Below, piece by piece: positions 41,131 through 49,781 of a DNA stretch of 58,883 nucleotides. The notes beneath the pieces are model-generated. The model was not told where the DNA came from. It worked only from the letters and a program-made list of their open reading frames with translations, and did not search any database. The number at the start of each line of letters is the position of its first letter. The first letter of the stretch is position 1. The translations under genes and the position numbers were made by a program. Location of the stretch: NCBI GenBank assembly GCA_031429035.1, contig JANOYU010000060.1, positions 1 through 58,883 on the forward strand, written 5' to 3'. The stretch comes from Methylotenera_A sp031429035. GTDB taxonomy: Bacteria; Pseudomonadota; Gammaproteobacteria; Burkholderiales; Methylophilaceae.

Positions 41131-42402
41131 TTGGAAAAACTCATTATTCAAGGTGGTAACCAATTAAACGGTGAGGTAACAATATCAGGCGCAAAAAACG
41201 CAGCTTTGCCTATTTTATGCGCATCTTTGCTGGCCGAAACACCGCTGCATTTAAGCGCGGTGGCGGCCTTAAAAGATATTGATACCACTATAAAATTGCT
41301 GGGCATGATGGGCGTAAAAATCACCCGTGATGCCGATAAAGTAGTTTTGGATGCTTCGGACGTACAATCGTTTGAAGCGACATACGAAATGGTGAAAACC
41401 ATGCGCGCGTCTATTTTGGTGCTGGGCCCGCTGCTGGCGCGCTTTGGCACGGCACGTGTTTCATTGCCGGGTGGTTGCGCTATTGGCTCACGCCCGGTCG
41501 ATTTGCACATTAAAGGCTTGCAAGCCATGGGCGCGGCGATACACATTACGCACGGCTATATTCAAGCTAGCACCCTGCATTTACCTAATCGCCGCCTTCA
41601 AGGCGTGCGCCATTATATGGACATGGTGACAGTGACTGGCACTGAAAACCTAATGATGGCGGCCGCGCTGGCGACGGGTAAAACCGTGCTAGAAAACGCC
41701 GCTAAAGAGCCAGAAGTGGTCGATTTAGCCGAATGCTTGAACAAAATGGGCGCTAATATTACGGGCGCAGGCACCGATGTCATCACCATAATCGGCGTAG
41801 AAAAGCTTAATGGTGCAACACATAATATTGTGTGCGACCGCATAGAGGCGGGCACTTACATGGTGGCTGCGGCGATGACTGGTGGCGAGGTGAAATTGCA
41901 TAATGCGCGTGCCGATTTACTAGATGCGGTGATAGAGAAATTACGCGAAGCTGGCGCTGAGGTGAAAGTGGGCAAGGCAGAAAACACAATTACCGTAAAA
42001 AGTAACGGCAAATTGAAGGGCGTGAATATTCGCACTGCGCCGCACCCAGCTTTCCCAACTGACATGCAAGCGCAGTTTATGGCGCTGAATACTGTGGCCG
42101 AAGGCGTGGCAAAAGTGACTGAGACCATTTTTGAAAACCGCTTTATGCATGTGCAAGAAATGCAGCGCTTGGGCGCCGATATTAGCATTGATGGCAACAC
42201 TGCATTGGTAAAAGGCGTGGAATATTTAGATGGCGCCACCGTGATGGCGACTGATTTACGCGCTTCAGCAAGCTTGGTTTTGGCAGGGCTGGTGGCGCGT
42301 GGCGAAACGGTGATAGAACGTATTTATCATCTAGACCGTGGCTATGAATTGTTAGAAGAAAAATTTACTAAATTGGGCGCCAATGTGCGCCGTAGCAACT
42401 AA
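41131..42402 (+). CDS. murA: UDP-N-acetylglucosamine 1-carboxyvinyltransferase MurA
   Basis: A 423-residue EPSP-synthase-fold enzyme that transfers enolpyruvate to UDP-GlcNAc, the first committed peptidoglycan step. The fosfomycin-sensitive active-site Cys is kept in P-G-G-C-A-I-G-S-R-P-V-D. The N-terminus G-G-N-Q-L-N-G-E-V-T-I-S-G-A-K-N-A-A is standard, so the TTG start at 41131 is accepted. It is tightly packed between grxD and hisG (6 bp). Confidence 0.96.
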   Translation: MEKLIIQGGNQLNGEVTISGAKNAALPILCASLLAETPLHLSAVAALKDIDTTIKLLGMMGVKITRDADKVVLDASDVQSFEATYEMVKTMRASILVLGPLLARFGTARVSLPGGCAIGSRPVDLHIKGLQAMGAAIHITHGYIQASTLHLPNRRLQGVRHYMDMVTVTGTENLMMAAALATGKTVLENAAKEPEVVDLAECLNKMGANITGAGTDVITIIGVEKLNGATHNIVCDRIEAGTYMVAAAMTGGEVKLHNARADLLDAVIEKLREAGAEVKVGKAENTITVKSNGKLKGVNIRTAPHPAFPTDMQAQFMALNTVAEGVAKVTETIFENRFMHVQEMQRLGADISIDGNTALVKGVEYLDGATVMATDLRASASLVLAGLVARGETVIERIYHLDRGYELLEEKFTKLGANVRRSN

Positions 42403-42408
42403 AACATT

Positions 42409-43050
42409 ATGATTACAATCGCACTTTCAAAAGGCCGTATCTTTGAAGAAACCACACCATTGCTGGCGGCGGCGGGCATACGCGCGCTAGAAGACCCTGA
42501 ATCATCACGCAAGTTAATTATTGGTACTAACCGCGATGATGTACGGCTAATTATTGCGCGCGCGACGGATGTGCCAACTTATGTGCAATATGGTGCCGCC
42601 GATATTGGCATTGCTGGCAAAGATGTGTTGGATGAACATGGTGGCGAAGGCTTATACCAGCCACTAGATTTACAAATCGCCAAATGTAAAATGATGGTAG
42701 CAGTGCGCAACGATTTTGATTATGAAGCGTCTATTCGCCAAGGCGCGCGCTTAAAAGTGGTGACTAAATATGTAAAAGTTGCGCGTGAGCACTTTGCCGC
42801 TAAAGGTATGCATGTTGACCTAATTAAGCTATACGGCAGCATGGAGCTTGGCCCGTTGGTTGGGTTGGCGGATGCGATTGTGGATTTAGTTAGCACAGGC
42901 AATACTCTGCGTGCAAATGATTTAAAAGCGGTTGAAGAAATTGGCGATATTAGCTCGAGGTTGGTAGTGAATCAGGCCTCACTCAAGCTTAATCGCACTC
43001 AGTTGCAACCTATTTTGGATGCGTTTAGTAACGCCGTGAATAAGAATTAA
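42409..43050 (+). CDS. hisG: ATP phosphoribosyltransferase, short form HisG
   Basis: A 213-residue short-form HisG that joins PRPP and ATP in the first step of histidine synthesis. Motifs include A-L-S-K-G-R-I, Y-G-A-A-D-I-G-I-A-G-K-D and D-A-I-V-D-L-V-S-T-G-N-T-L-R. The short form lacks the C-terminal regulatory domain and needs HisZ, which is not encoded in this window. It is the first gene of the his cluster. Confidence 0.95.
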   Translation: MITIALSKGRIFEETTPLLAAAGIRALEDPESSRKLIIGTNRDDVRLIIARATDVPTYVQYGAADIGIAGKDVLDEHGGEGLYQPLDLQIAKCKMMVAVRNDFDYEASIRQGARLKVVTKYVKVAREHFAAKGMHVDLIKLYGSMELGPLVGLADAIVDLVSTGNTLRANDLKAVEEIGDISSRLVVNQASLKLNRTQLQPILDAFSNAVNKN

Positions 43051-43071
43051 TTTAAAGTAAAAGATATAGTA

Positions 43072-44370
43072 ATGAAAATTAGACGTTTATCTACCAAAGA
43101 TTCAACTTTTGATGCCGATTTAAAAGCGCTGTTGGCGTTTGAAACTGCGCAAGATGACAGCGTGGATGTGGTCGTCGCCAACATTTTAAAAGATGTAAAA
43201 ACGCGTGGCGATGCGGCGGTGTTGGACTACACCAACAAGTTTGATAAAACCAATGCCAGCTCAATAAAATCACTTGAAGTTAGCCAAGCAGAACTACGAG
43301 CAGCTTTAGATGGCCTGCAAGCCAATACTGGTGCGGCTCTCAGGGCAGCATCCGAAAGAGTGCGCAATTATCACGAAAAACAAGTAATGCAATCGTGGAG
43401 TTATACCGAGCCAGATGGCACGCTACTTGGCCAACAAGTGACGGCTTTAGACCGCGTCGGTTTGTATGTGCCAGGCGGCAAGGCTGCGTATCCTTCAAGC
43501 GTTTTGATGAATGCAATCCCAGCCAAAGTTGCTGGCGTGGGCGAGCTTATTATGGTGGTGCCAACGCCAAATGGTGAAAGAAACGCGCTTGTACTAGCGG
43601 CGGCGGCAATATCTGGGGTGGATCGCGTATTTTGCATCGGCGGCGCACAAGCGGTGGGCGCGCTGGCGTATGGCACAGAGACGATTCCACAAGTGGATAA
43701 AATTACAGGCCCAGGTAACGCTTACGTGGCCGCCGCCAAGCGCCGTGTATTTGGCGTGGTGGGCATTGATATGGTGGCAGGGCCATCGGAGATTTTAGTG
43801 ATTTGCGATGGCAAAACCAACCCAGATTGGATTGCCATGGATTTATTTAGCCAAGCCGAGCATGATGAGCTAGCGCAAGCGATTCTGTTAAGCCCAGATG
43901 CAGCATTTTTAGATAAAGTAGCAGCCAGCATGGCCAAGCTAGTAGAAACCATGCCGCGCAAAGATATTATTAGCACATCCATTACCAATCGCGGTGCGCT
44001 GATTTTAACCAAAAGTATGGATGAAGCCATTGCAATTAGTAATTACATTTGCCCCGAGCATTTGGAATTATCAGTTGAAAATCCGCTTGAGACGTCTAAG
44101 AAAATTAAACACGCAGGTGCGATTTTTATGGGGCGAGATACTTGTGAAGCGCTAGGCGATTATTGTGCAGGGCCAAATCACGTGTTGCCAACTTCGCGCA
44201 CGGCTAGATTCTCCAGCCCGCTTGGCGTTTACGATTTTCAAAAACGCTCGAGCATTATTTTTGCCTCACCAGCAGGCGCGCAAACTATGGGTAAAATTGC
44301 CTCAATCCTTGCGCATGGCGAAGGCTTGCAGGCGCATGCGAAATCGGCCGAGTTTCGTTTAAAAAAATGA
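43072..44370 (+). CDS. hisD: Histidinol dehydrogenase
   Basis: A 432-residue zinc enzyme that oxidises histidinol to histidine in two NAD-dependent steps. Family motifs include G-L-Y-V-P-G-G-K-A-A-Y-P-S-S-V-L-M-N, D-M-V-A-G-P-S-E-I, S-Q-A-E-H-D, and C-P-E-H-L-E. The segment L-Q-A-N-T-G-A-A-L-R-A is encoded by a copy of the dispersed palindromic element. A 109-bp structured unit separates it from hisC. Confidence 0.95.
   Translation: MKIRRLSTKDSTFDADLKALLAFETAQDDSVDVVVANILKDVKTRGDAAVLDYTNKFDKTNASSIKSLEVSQAELRAALDGLQANTGAALRAASERVRNYHEKQVMQSWSYTEPDGTLLGQQVTALDRVGLYVPGGKAAYPSSVLMNAIPAKVAGVGELIMVVPTPNGERNALVLAAAAISGVDRVFCIGGAQAVGALAYGTETIPQVDKITGPGNAYVAAAKRRVFGVVGIDMVAGPSEILVICDGKTNPDWIAMDLFSQAEHDELAQAILLSPDAAFLDKVAASMAKLVETMPRKDIISTSITNRGALILTKSMDEAIAISNYICPEHLELSVENPLETSKKIKHAGAIFMGRDTCEALGDYCAGPNHVLPTSRTARFSSPLGVYDFQKRSSIIFASPAGAQTMGKIASILAHGEGLQAHAKSAEFRLKK
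43314..43344. repeat. Dispersed palindromic element inside hisD
   Basis: Reverse orientation: 25 of 31 bases match, with the left arm and first spacer bases exact (CCTGCAAGCC then AATA) and TGCGGCT and CAGG on the right. Confidence 0.65.
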
Positions 44371-44380
44371 TGCTATATCT

Positions 44381-44489
44381 AAACCTTCACGAGCGAAACA
44401 ACTGCAAGGCGCACGGAACGCAGCGACAGTGTAAGAAGTTCGAGGTAGCGAGTACCGCGCAACGCAGCAATTGTGAGCGCAGTAGGTTT
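44381..44489. repeat. MITE-like structured unit between hisD and hisC
   Basis: A 109-bp, G+C-richer stretch is bounded by AAACCT and AGGTTT and contains AACGCAGC twice and several GAGCG/GAGCGC words. It ends with AGTAGG, which serves as the ribosome-binding site of hisC. It looks inserted into an otherwise compact cluster. Confidence 0.5.
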
Positions 44490-44493
44490 TTAT

Positions 44494-45555
44494 ATGAGTA
44501 AATTTTGGAGTGATGTTGTTCATGGCTTAACGCCATACGTGCCAGGTGAACAACCAAAGCTTGCTAACTTGGTCAAGCTAAATACCAATGAAAACCCATA
44601 TAGCCCCAGCCCCAAAGTGATTGCGGCTTTACAGACTGAAGCGGCTGAAACGCTGCGACTATATCCAGACCCAAACTCAGACAAATTAAAAGCTGCTATT
44701 GCCGCCAATTTCGGCTTACAAGCCAATCAAGTGTTTGTCGGTAATGGCTCAGACGAAGTGTTGGCGCACGTGTTTCAGGCTTTGCTTAAACACAGTCGGC
44801 CGTTGTTGTTCCCCGATATTACTTACAGTTTTTACCCGGTTTACTGCGCTTTGTATGGCATTGAGTCTGAAATTATTCCACTAAACGAGCAATTTGAGAT
44901 TGAGGTAAAGGATTACGATAGACCAAATGGCGGTATTATTTTCCCTAACCCGAATGCGCCCACTGGCGTGCCTTTGGCACTAAGTGAGATTGAAAAGCTA
45001 CTTAAATTTAATACAGAATCGGTGGTGGTGATTGATGAAGCTTATGTCGATTTTGGTACTGAATCTGCAGTTAAATTAATTAATACTTACCCGAACTTAT
45101 TGGTGACGCATACGTTTTCTAAAGGCCGATCATTAGCAGGGCTGCGCGTCGGTTATGCGCTAGCTAATGCCAACTTAATTGAGGCCTTAATTCGCGTAAA
45201 AGATAGTTTTAACTCATATCCGATTGACCGTTTTGCCGAGGCTGGCGCCACTGCAGCCATGCAAGATAATGCTTATTTTGAGCAAGCCTGTGCAAAAGTA
45301 ATGGCCTCGAAAGCCGCACTGGTATTGGCTCTCAGGGCACTCGATTTTGATGTGTTGCCATCTGGTGCTAACTTTATTTTCGCAAAACATAAAACACACG
45401 ATGGCGCTGAGCTGACTGAAAAGCTGCGTGCGCAAAGCATTATTATTCGACATTTTAAAAAGCCAGCGCGCATTGCGCCTTACCTACGCATCACTATTGG
45501 CACAGATGTTCAATCAAAACAATTGCTTGATGCGCTGACCGCAATTTTAAAATAA
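44494..45555 (+). CDS. hisC: Histidinol-phosphate aminotransferase
   Basis: A 353-residue PLP enzyme that converts imidazole-acetol phosphate to histidinol phosphate. Motifs are L-N-T-N-E-N-P-Y, F-P-N-P-N-A-P-T-G, D-E-A-Y-V-D-F and the PLP-lysine motif T-F-S-K-G-R-S-L-A-G. ATG at 44494 is chosen: AGTAGG lies eight bases before it, and the conserved N-terminus follows. A GTG at 44473 lies within the upstream repeat unit. Confidence 0.94.
   Translation: MSKFWSDVVHGLTPYVPGEQPKLANLVKLNTNENPYSPSPKVIAALQTEAAETLRLYPDPNSDKLKAAIAANFGLQANQVFVGNGSDEVLAHVFQALLKHSRPLLFPDITYSFYPVYCALYGIESEIIPLNEQFEIEVKDYDRPNGGIIFPNPNAPTGVPLALSEIEKLLKFNTESVVVIDEAYVDFGTESAVKLINTYPNLLVTHTFSKGRSLAGLRVGYALANANLIEALIRVKDSFNSYPIDRFAEAGATAAMQDNAYFEQACAKVMASKAALVLALRALDFDVLPSGANFIFAKHKTHDGAELTEKLRAQSIIIRHFKKPARIAPYLRITIGTDVQSKQLLDALTAILK
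45305..45336. repeat. Dispersed palindromic element inside hisC
   Basis: Forward orientation with one inserted base: AAGCC, GCACTGGTATTGGCT, CTCAGG. It shares the CTCTCAGGGCA right end with the hisD copy. It encodes K-A-A-L-V-L-A-L-R-A. Confidence 0.5.
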
Positions 45556-45576
45556 TTGCCAAACGCCACTAAATTG

Positions 45577-45606
45577 TTGAAATAAAATCTAAATTGCGGT
45601 TATTAT
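45577..45606 (+). promoter_or_regulatory. Candidate sigma-70 promoter of hps
   Basis: TTGAAA and TATTAT are separated by 18 bp, about 100 bp upstream of the hps ATG. The downstream leader is AT-rich and carries a strong GGAGGAA (45694-45700), consistent with high expression. Confidence 0.4.
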
Positions 45607-45708
45607 GTGCAAACATACAAAATATGACAGTAATGTTTTGTAAAAATTATTTTAATTAACACAAAATATTATTTTTTAATCGATTATTAGCTCGGAGGAA
45701 TACGCACC

Positions 45709-46755
45709 ATGGCACAAACCCAAATGGCACTAGATTCACTAGATTTTGACGCAACTGTAGCGCTAGCCACAAAAGTAGCACCACACGTAGATATTTTAGA
45801 AATTGGCACACCTTGTATTAAACACAATGGCATTGAGTTACTAAAAACATTGCGTGCAAAATTTCCAAATAACAAAATTTTAGTTGATTTAAAAACAATG
45901 GATGCTGGCTTTTACGAGGCTGAGCCGTTCTACAAAGCCGGTGCAGATATCTGTACGGTTTTAGGTACTGCTGATATTGGCACGATTAAAGGTGTAATTG
46001 ATGTTGCCAACAAATACGGCAAAATGGCGCAAGTGGATTTGATTAACGTTACAGACAAAAAAGCTCGCACATTAGAAGTAGCCAAGTTGGGCGCACACAT
46101 CATTGGCGTGCATACTGGTTTAGATCAACAAGCAGCTGGTCAAACACCATTTGCTGATTTGGCCATGGTAACGGGCTTAAACACAGGCGCTAAAGTTTCT
46201 GTAGCAGGTGGCGTTAAAGCGGCTACAGTTAAACAAGTGGTTGATGCTGGCGCTGATATTGTAGTAGCAGGCGCAGCTATTTACGGCGCGGCTGACCCAG
46301 CTGCTTCTGCAGCTGAAATTACAGGTTTAGCACGTGCTGGCAATGCTAGCGCTGGCGGCATGGGTAAATATTTACCTTGGGCTTTAATTGCAGGTGCAGT
46401 ATTGCTGGGTTTATATTTGCTTAAAGGTGGCAACTCAACCGAAGAAATGCCAGCTGCAGCTGACGCAGCAATGGAACAAGTTGAAGGTGCTGCAGTAGAA
46501 GGCGCAGCAGCTGTTGAAGGTGCCGCTGTTGAAGGCGCAGCAGCGGTTGAGGGTGCTGCAGATGCCGCAGCAACAGCAACTACTGAAGCAGCAACAGCCG
46601 CAGGTGATGCAGCAGCTACCGCAGTTGATGCAGCTAAAGATGCAGCTGCGCCAGTTGCCGCTGAAGCTGCACCAGTTGCTGCTGAAGCAGCGCCAGTAAC
46701 CACAGATGGTTTGGTAGGCGCAGCGAAAGATGCAGCAGGCCAAGCAGCCAAGTAA
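45709..46755 (+). CDS. hps: 3-hexulose-6-phosphate synthase with C-terminal membrane segment and Ala-rich tail
   Basis: Residues 1-210 form a complete hexulose-phosphate synthase, which condenses formaldehyde with ribulose 5-phosphate, the entry step of the RuMP cycle. The OMP-decarboxylase-like D-L-K-T-M-D motif (60-65) and E-I-G-T-P, G-V-H-T-G and V-A-G-G-V-K segments are intact. Beyond this a Gly-rich linker leads to a hydrophobic helix (221-239, Y-L-P-W-A-L-I-A-G-A-V-L-L-G-L-Y-L) and a 108-residue Ala/Glu/Val repeat tail (V-E-G-A-A units). Normal Hps is about 210 residues and soluble. It sits between hisC and hisB with its own strong ribosome-binding site and terminator. Confidence 0.92.
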   Translation: MAQTQMALDSLDFDATVALATKVAPHVDILEIGTPCIKHNGIELLKTLRAKFPNNKILVDLKTMDAGFYEAEPFYKAGADICTVLGTADIGTIKGVIDVANKYGKMAQVDLINVTDKKARTLEVAKLGAHIIGVHTGLDQQAAGQTPFADLAMVTGLNTGAKVSVAGGVKAATVKQVVDAGADIVVAGAAIYGAADPAASAAEITGLARAGNASAGGMGKYLPWALIAGAVLLGLYLLKGGNSTEEMPAAADAAMEQVEGAAVEGAAAVEGAAVEGAAAVEGAADAAATATTEAATAAGDAAATAVDAAKDAAAPVAAEAAPVAAEAAPVTTDGLVGAAKDAAGQAAK

Positions 46756-46772
46756 TAATTTTTTAAGCTTTG

Positions 46773-46801
46773 AAAAAGCCGACCCTGTGGTCGGCTTTTT
46801 T
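46773..46801 (+). terminator. Rho-independent terminator after hps
   Basis: AAAAAGCCGACC pairs with GGTCGGCTTTTT around CTGT, followed by T. It isolates hps transcription from hisB. Confidence 0.92.
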
Positions 46802-46898
46802 ATTGTTGGCGTAAGCTTTTTTATGCTGATTTTGCGAAAGCCATTGAATTTAGGTTAAAATGCTTTAAATTATTCATTATCAATTAGTTAATAGCCAA

Positions 46899-47486
46899 AT
46901 GCGCCAAGCAGAAGTTACCCGCAACACCTTAGAAACCCAAATTACCGTCGCGATTAATCTTGACGGCACAGGTCAATCTCAATTTAATACTGGCTTAGGT
47001 TTTTTAGATCACATGCTCGATCAAATTGCCCGCCACGGCATGTTTGATATTACCGTAGCTGCCAAAGGTGATTTGCACATTGATGCGCATCACACGGTAG
47101 AAGACATTGGCATTACGCTTGGCCAAGCGTTTACCAAGGCGATTGGCGATAAAAAAGGCATTCAACGTTACGGCCATGCTTATGTGCCGCTAGACGAGGC
47201 ACTTAGCCGCGTGGTGCTTGATTTATCCGGCCGCCCGGGTTTAGAGTTTAATTGCCAATTTACCCGCGCTGCCATTGGCGAATTTGATGTAGATTTGGTA
47301 CACGAATTTTTTCAAGGCTTTGTCAATCATGCCAACGTTACGCTGCATATTGATAACTTAAAAGGTCATAATTCGCATCATCAATCCGAGACCATTTTTA
47401 AAGCATTTGGTCGTGCCTTGCGCATGGCAGTAACGCCTGATGCGCGTATGGCAGGCATTATGCCATCCACCAAAGGCAGCCTCTAA
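46899..47486 (+). CDS. hisB: Imidazoleglycerol-phosphate dehydratase
   Basis: A 195-residue manganese enzyme of histidine synthesis with the two metal motifs H-H-T-V-E-D and H-H-Q-S-E-T, plus the N-terminal R-x-T-x-E-T-x-I and F-L-D-H-M-L-D. It is the monofunctional dehydratase; the histidinol-phosphatase domain of E. coli HisB is absent, as usual in betaproteobacteria. It begins a second his block after the hps terminator. Confidence 0.95.
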   Translation: MRQAEVTRNTLETQITVAINLDGTGQSQFNTGLGFLDHMLDQIARHGMFDITVAAKGDLHIDAHHTVEDIGITLGQAFTKAIGDKKGIQRYGHAYVPLDEALSRVVLDLSGRPGLEFNCQFTRAAIGEFDVDLVHEFFQGFVNHANVTLHIDNLKGHNSHHQSETIFKAFGRALRMAVTPDARMAGIMPSTKGSL

Positions 47487-47504
47487 ACTAAACCTTCAAT
47501 TGCT

Positions 47505-48146
47505 ATGCAAAAAATAGATATTGCGGTGGTTGATTATGGTATGGGCAATTTGCGCTCGGTGTCTAAGGCGGTGGAGCATGTGGCTTCAGATAAATCAGTT
47601 GTTATAACAAGCGACCCAGACCTGATTCACCAATCCGAGCGTGTGATTTTCCCTGGTCAAGGCGCCATGCCAGATTGCATGCGCGAGCTTGATTCTCGCC
47701 ATCTCAGAGATACAATTATTGATGCCGCAAAAAATAAGCCATTTTTAGGTATTTGTATAGGCATGCAATTATTATTTGAGCATTCTGAAGAGGGTAATAC
47801 TGCGGGCTTGGGGCTATTTAAAGGCAATGTAAAGCGCTTTGCCGAAAAGCTGGAAGATAATAATGGCGACAAACTCAAAGTGCCGCATATGGGTTGGAAT
47901 CAAGTTTATCAGGCTAAAAAACATGCATTATGGGCGAATATCCAAGATGCTACACGCTTTTATCATGTGCACAGTTATTACGCCACGCCACTAGATGCTG
48001 CGCTCAGTGCAGGTGAAAGTGAGTATCCAAACCGTTTCACTACGGCGATTGCGCGCGATAATATTTTCGCTACACAATTTCACGTAGAAAAAAGTGCAGC
48101 GGCAGGCTTGCAATTGCTACATAACTTTGTAAACTGGAAGCCCTAA
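47505..48146 (+). CDS. hisH: Imidazole glycerol phosphate synthase glutaminase subunit
   Basis: A 213-residue class I glutamine amidotransferase. The nucleophile Cys lies in F-L-G-I-C-I-G-M-Q-L-L, and the His/Glu pair in Q-F-H-V-E-K-S. It supplies ammonia to HisF. It is 18 bp after hisB. A 127-bp AT-rich gap with three TAACTCA words separates it from hisA. Confidence 0.95.
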   Translation: MQKIDIAVVDYGMGNLRSVSKAVEHVASDKSVVITSDPDLIHQSERVIFPGQGAMPDCMRELDSRHLRDTIIDAAKNKPFLGICIGMQLLFEHSEEGNTAGLGLFKGNVKRFAEKLEDNNGDKLKVPHMGWNQVYQAKKHALWANIQDATRFYHVHSYYATPLDAALSAGESEYPNRFTTAIARDNIFATQFHVEKSAAAGLQLLHNFVNWKP

Positions 48147-48273
48147 CAATTAAACCTTGGCAAGCTAAGCTTTGGTAAACTGAAAACATTAACTCATTTT
48201 TTGTTTTGCAAAATATAACTCAACACTTAACTCAAATTAATAACATCATTTAATAAACTCTTTAATAAAAACT

Positions 48274-49014
48274 ATGCTTATTATTCCTGCAATTGATCTT
48301 AAAGACGGCCACTGTGTACGACTAAAACAAGGTGTGATGGAAGGCGCTACCGTATTCTCTGAAGACCCGGGCGCAATGGCGCGGCATTGGGTAGACCAAG
48401 GCGGTAAGCGCTTACATTTGGTCGATTTAAACGGCGCGTTTGCGGGCAAACCAGTCAACGAAGGTGCAATTAAATCAATTGTGGCCGCATGTAAAGGCGA
48501 GATCCCCATTCAACTTGGCGGCGGCATTCGCGATTTAGAAACCATCGAACGTTATTTGGATGACGGCATTGATTATGTGATTATTGGCACTGCAGCCGTA
48601 AAAACGCCAGGCTTTTTGCATGAAGCTTGCTATGCTTTCCCTGGTCAAATTATCGTCGGGCTAGATGCCAAAGATGGCAAAGTAGCGATTGATGGCTGGA
48701 GCAAGCTCACTGGCCACGACGTGATTGATTTAGCTAAAAAATTTGAAGATTATGGCGTAAGTTCTATTGTGTATACCGATATTGGCCGCGATGGTATGTT
48801 AAGTGGCGTGAATATTGAAGCGACAGTGGCGTTGGCGCAAGCGCTGACTATTCCCGTGATTGCCTCTGGTGGCTTAACCAATTTGGACGACGTAAAAAAA
48901 CTGTGCGCAGTGGCGCACGAAGGTGTTATCGGCGCCATTACTGGCCGCGCGATATACGAAGGCACAATTAGTTTTGCCGAAGCCCAAAAATTGGCGGATG
49001 AGTTAAGCGCTTAA
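48274..49014 (+). CDS. hisA: Phosphoribosylformimino-5-aminoimidazole carboxamide ribotide isomerase
   Basis: A 246-residue TIM-barrel isomerase of histidine synthesis. The catalytic Asp residues lie in P-A-I-D-L-K-D-G and Y-T-D-I-G-R-D-G; phosphate sites are G-G-G-I-R and A-S-G-G. Its TAA overlaps the hisF ATG by one base (TAATG). Confidence 0.95.
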   Translation: MLIIPAIDLKDGHCVRLKQGVMEGATVFSEDPGAMARHWVDQGGKRLHLVDLNGAFAGKPVNEGAIKSIVAACKGEIPIQLGGGIRDLETIERYLDDGIDYVIIGTAAVKTPGFLHEACYAFPGQIIVGLDAKDGKVAIDGWSKLTGHDVIDLAKKFEDYGVSSIVYTDIGRDGMLSGVNIEATVALAQALTIPVIASGGLTNLDDVKKLCAVAHEGVIGAITGRAIYEGTISFAEAQKLADELSA

Positions 49015-49781
49015 TGGGACTTGCCAAGAGAATCATCCCCTGCTTGGACGTAACCGATGGAAGAGTCGTTAAAGGCGTTAATTTTTTAGAGCTGCGCGAT
49101 GCAGGCGACCCAGTTGAAATCGCTAAACGCTACGATGACCAAGGGGCGGATGAACTGACCTTTTTAGACATTACCGCCAGTTCAGATAATCGTGATTTAA
49201 TTTTGCATATTATTGAAGAAGTGGCCAGCCAAGTGTTTATCCCGCTGACAGTCGGCGGCGGTGTGCGCGAAGTTTCTGATGTCAGGCGTTTGTTAAACGC
49301 TGGCGCAGACAAAGTTAGTATTAACACTACTGCAGTACTCAACCCACAAATAGTTAAAGACGCGGCAGATCGCTATGGTTCGCAATGTATTGTGGTCGCC
49401 ATTGACGCTAAAAAAGTAGATAATCAACCATTCGAGTGGGAAGTGTTTACCCACGGCGGGCGCAAGCCAACAGGGCTGGATGCAGTCAAGTGGGCGCAAT
49501 TTATGGTAAACCTTGGTGCTGGCGAGTTGCTAGTCACCAGCATGGATAGAGATGGCACCAAGATTGGCTTTAATAACCCATTAAACCGCGCCATTAGCGA
49601 TGCGGTAGAAGTGCCGCTAATTGCATCTGGCGGCGTGGGTAATTTGCAGCATTTGGTGGATGGCGTAAAAGTAGGTGGCGCAGATGCGGTGCTAGCGGCG
49701 AGTATTTTTCACTATGGTGAATTTACCGTGCAGCAAGCCAAAGCTTATATGCAGCAGCACGGCATCGAAGTTAGACTGTAA
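49014..49781 (+). CDS. hisF: Imidazole glycerol phosphate synthase cyclase subunit
   Basis: A 255-residue TIM-barrel cyclase that works with HisH to make imidazole glycerol phosphate and AICAR. Motifs are I-P-C-L-D-V-T-D-G-R-V-V-K-G (catalytic Asp11), T-V-G-G-G-V-R, S-M-D-R-D-G-T-K and A-S-G-G-V-G. It is followed by a structured 100-bp gap before hisI. Confidence 0.96.
   Translation: MGLAKRIIPCLDVTDGRVVKGVNFLELRDAGDPVEIAKRYDDQGADELTFLDITASSDNRDLILHIIEEVASQVFIPLTVGGGVREVSDVRRLLNAGADKVSINTTAVLNPQIVKDAADRYGSQCIVVAIDAKKVDNQPFEWEVFTHGGRKPTGLDAVKWAQFMVNLGAGELLVTSMDRDGTKIGFNNPLNRAISDAVEVPLIASGGVGNLQHLVDGVKVGGADAVLAASIFHYGEFTVQQAKAYMQQHGIEVRL

Noticed and set aside
44302..44332. GGCTTGCAGG near the 3' end of hisD as another element copy
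   Set aside because: The left arm would need a five-base deletion, and the peptide H-G-E-G-L-Q-A-H is normal for HisD.
46281..46751. Ala/Ser-rich open frame antisense to the hps tail
   Set aside because: It arises from the low-complexity GCT/GCA repeats read backwards; there is no ribosome-binding site or family resemblance.
48147..48273. Possible his attenuator or leader in the hisH-hisA gap
   Set aside because: The region is AT-rich with three TAACTCA words but no His-codon-rich leader peptide and no strong stem with T run.
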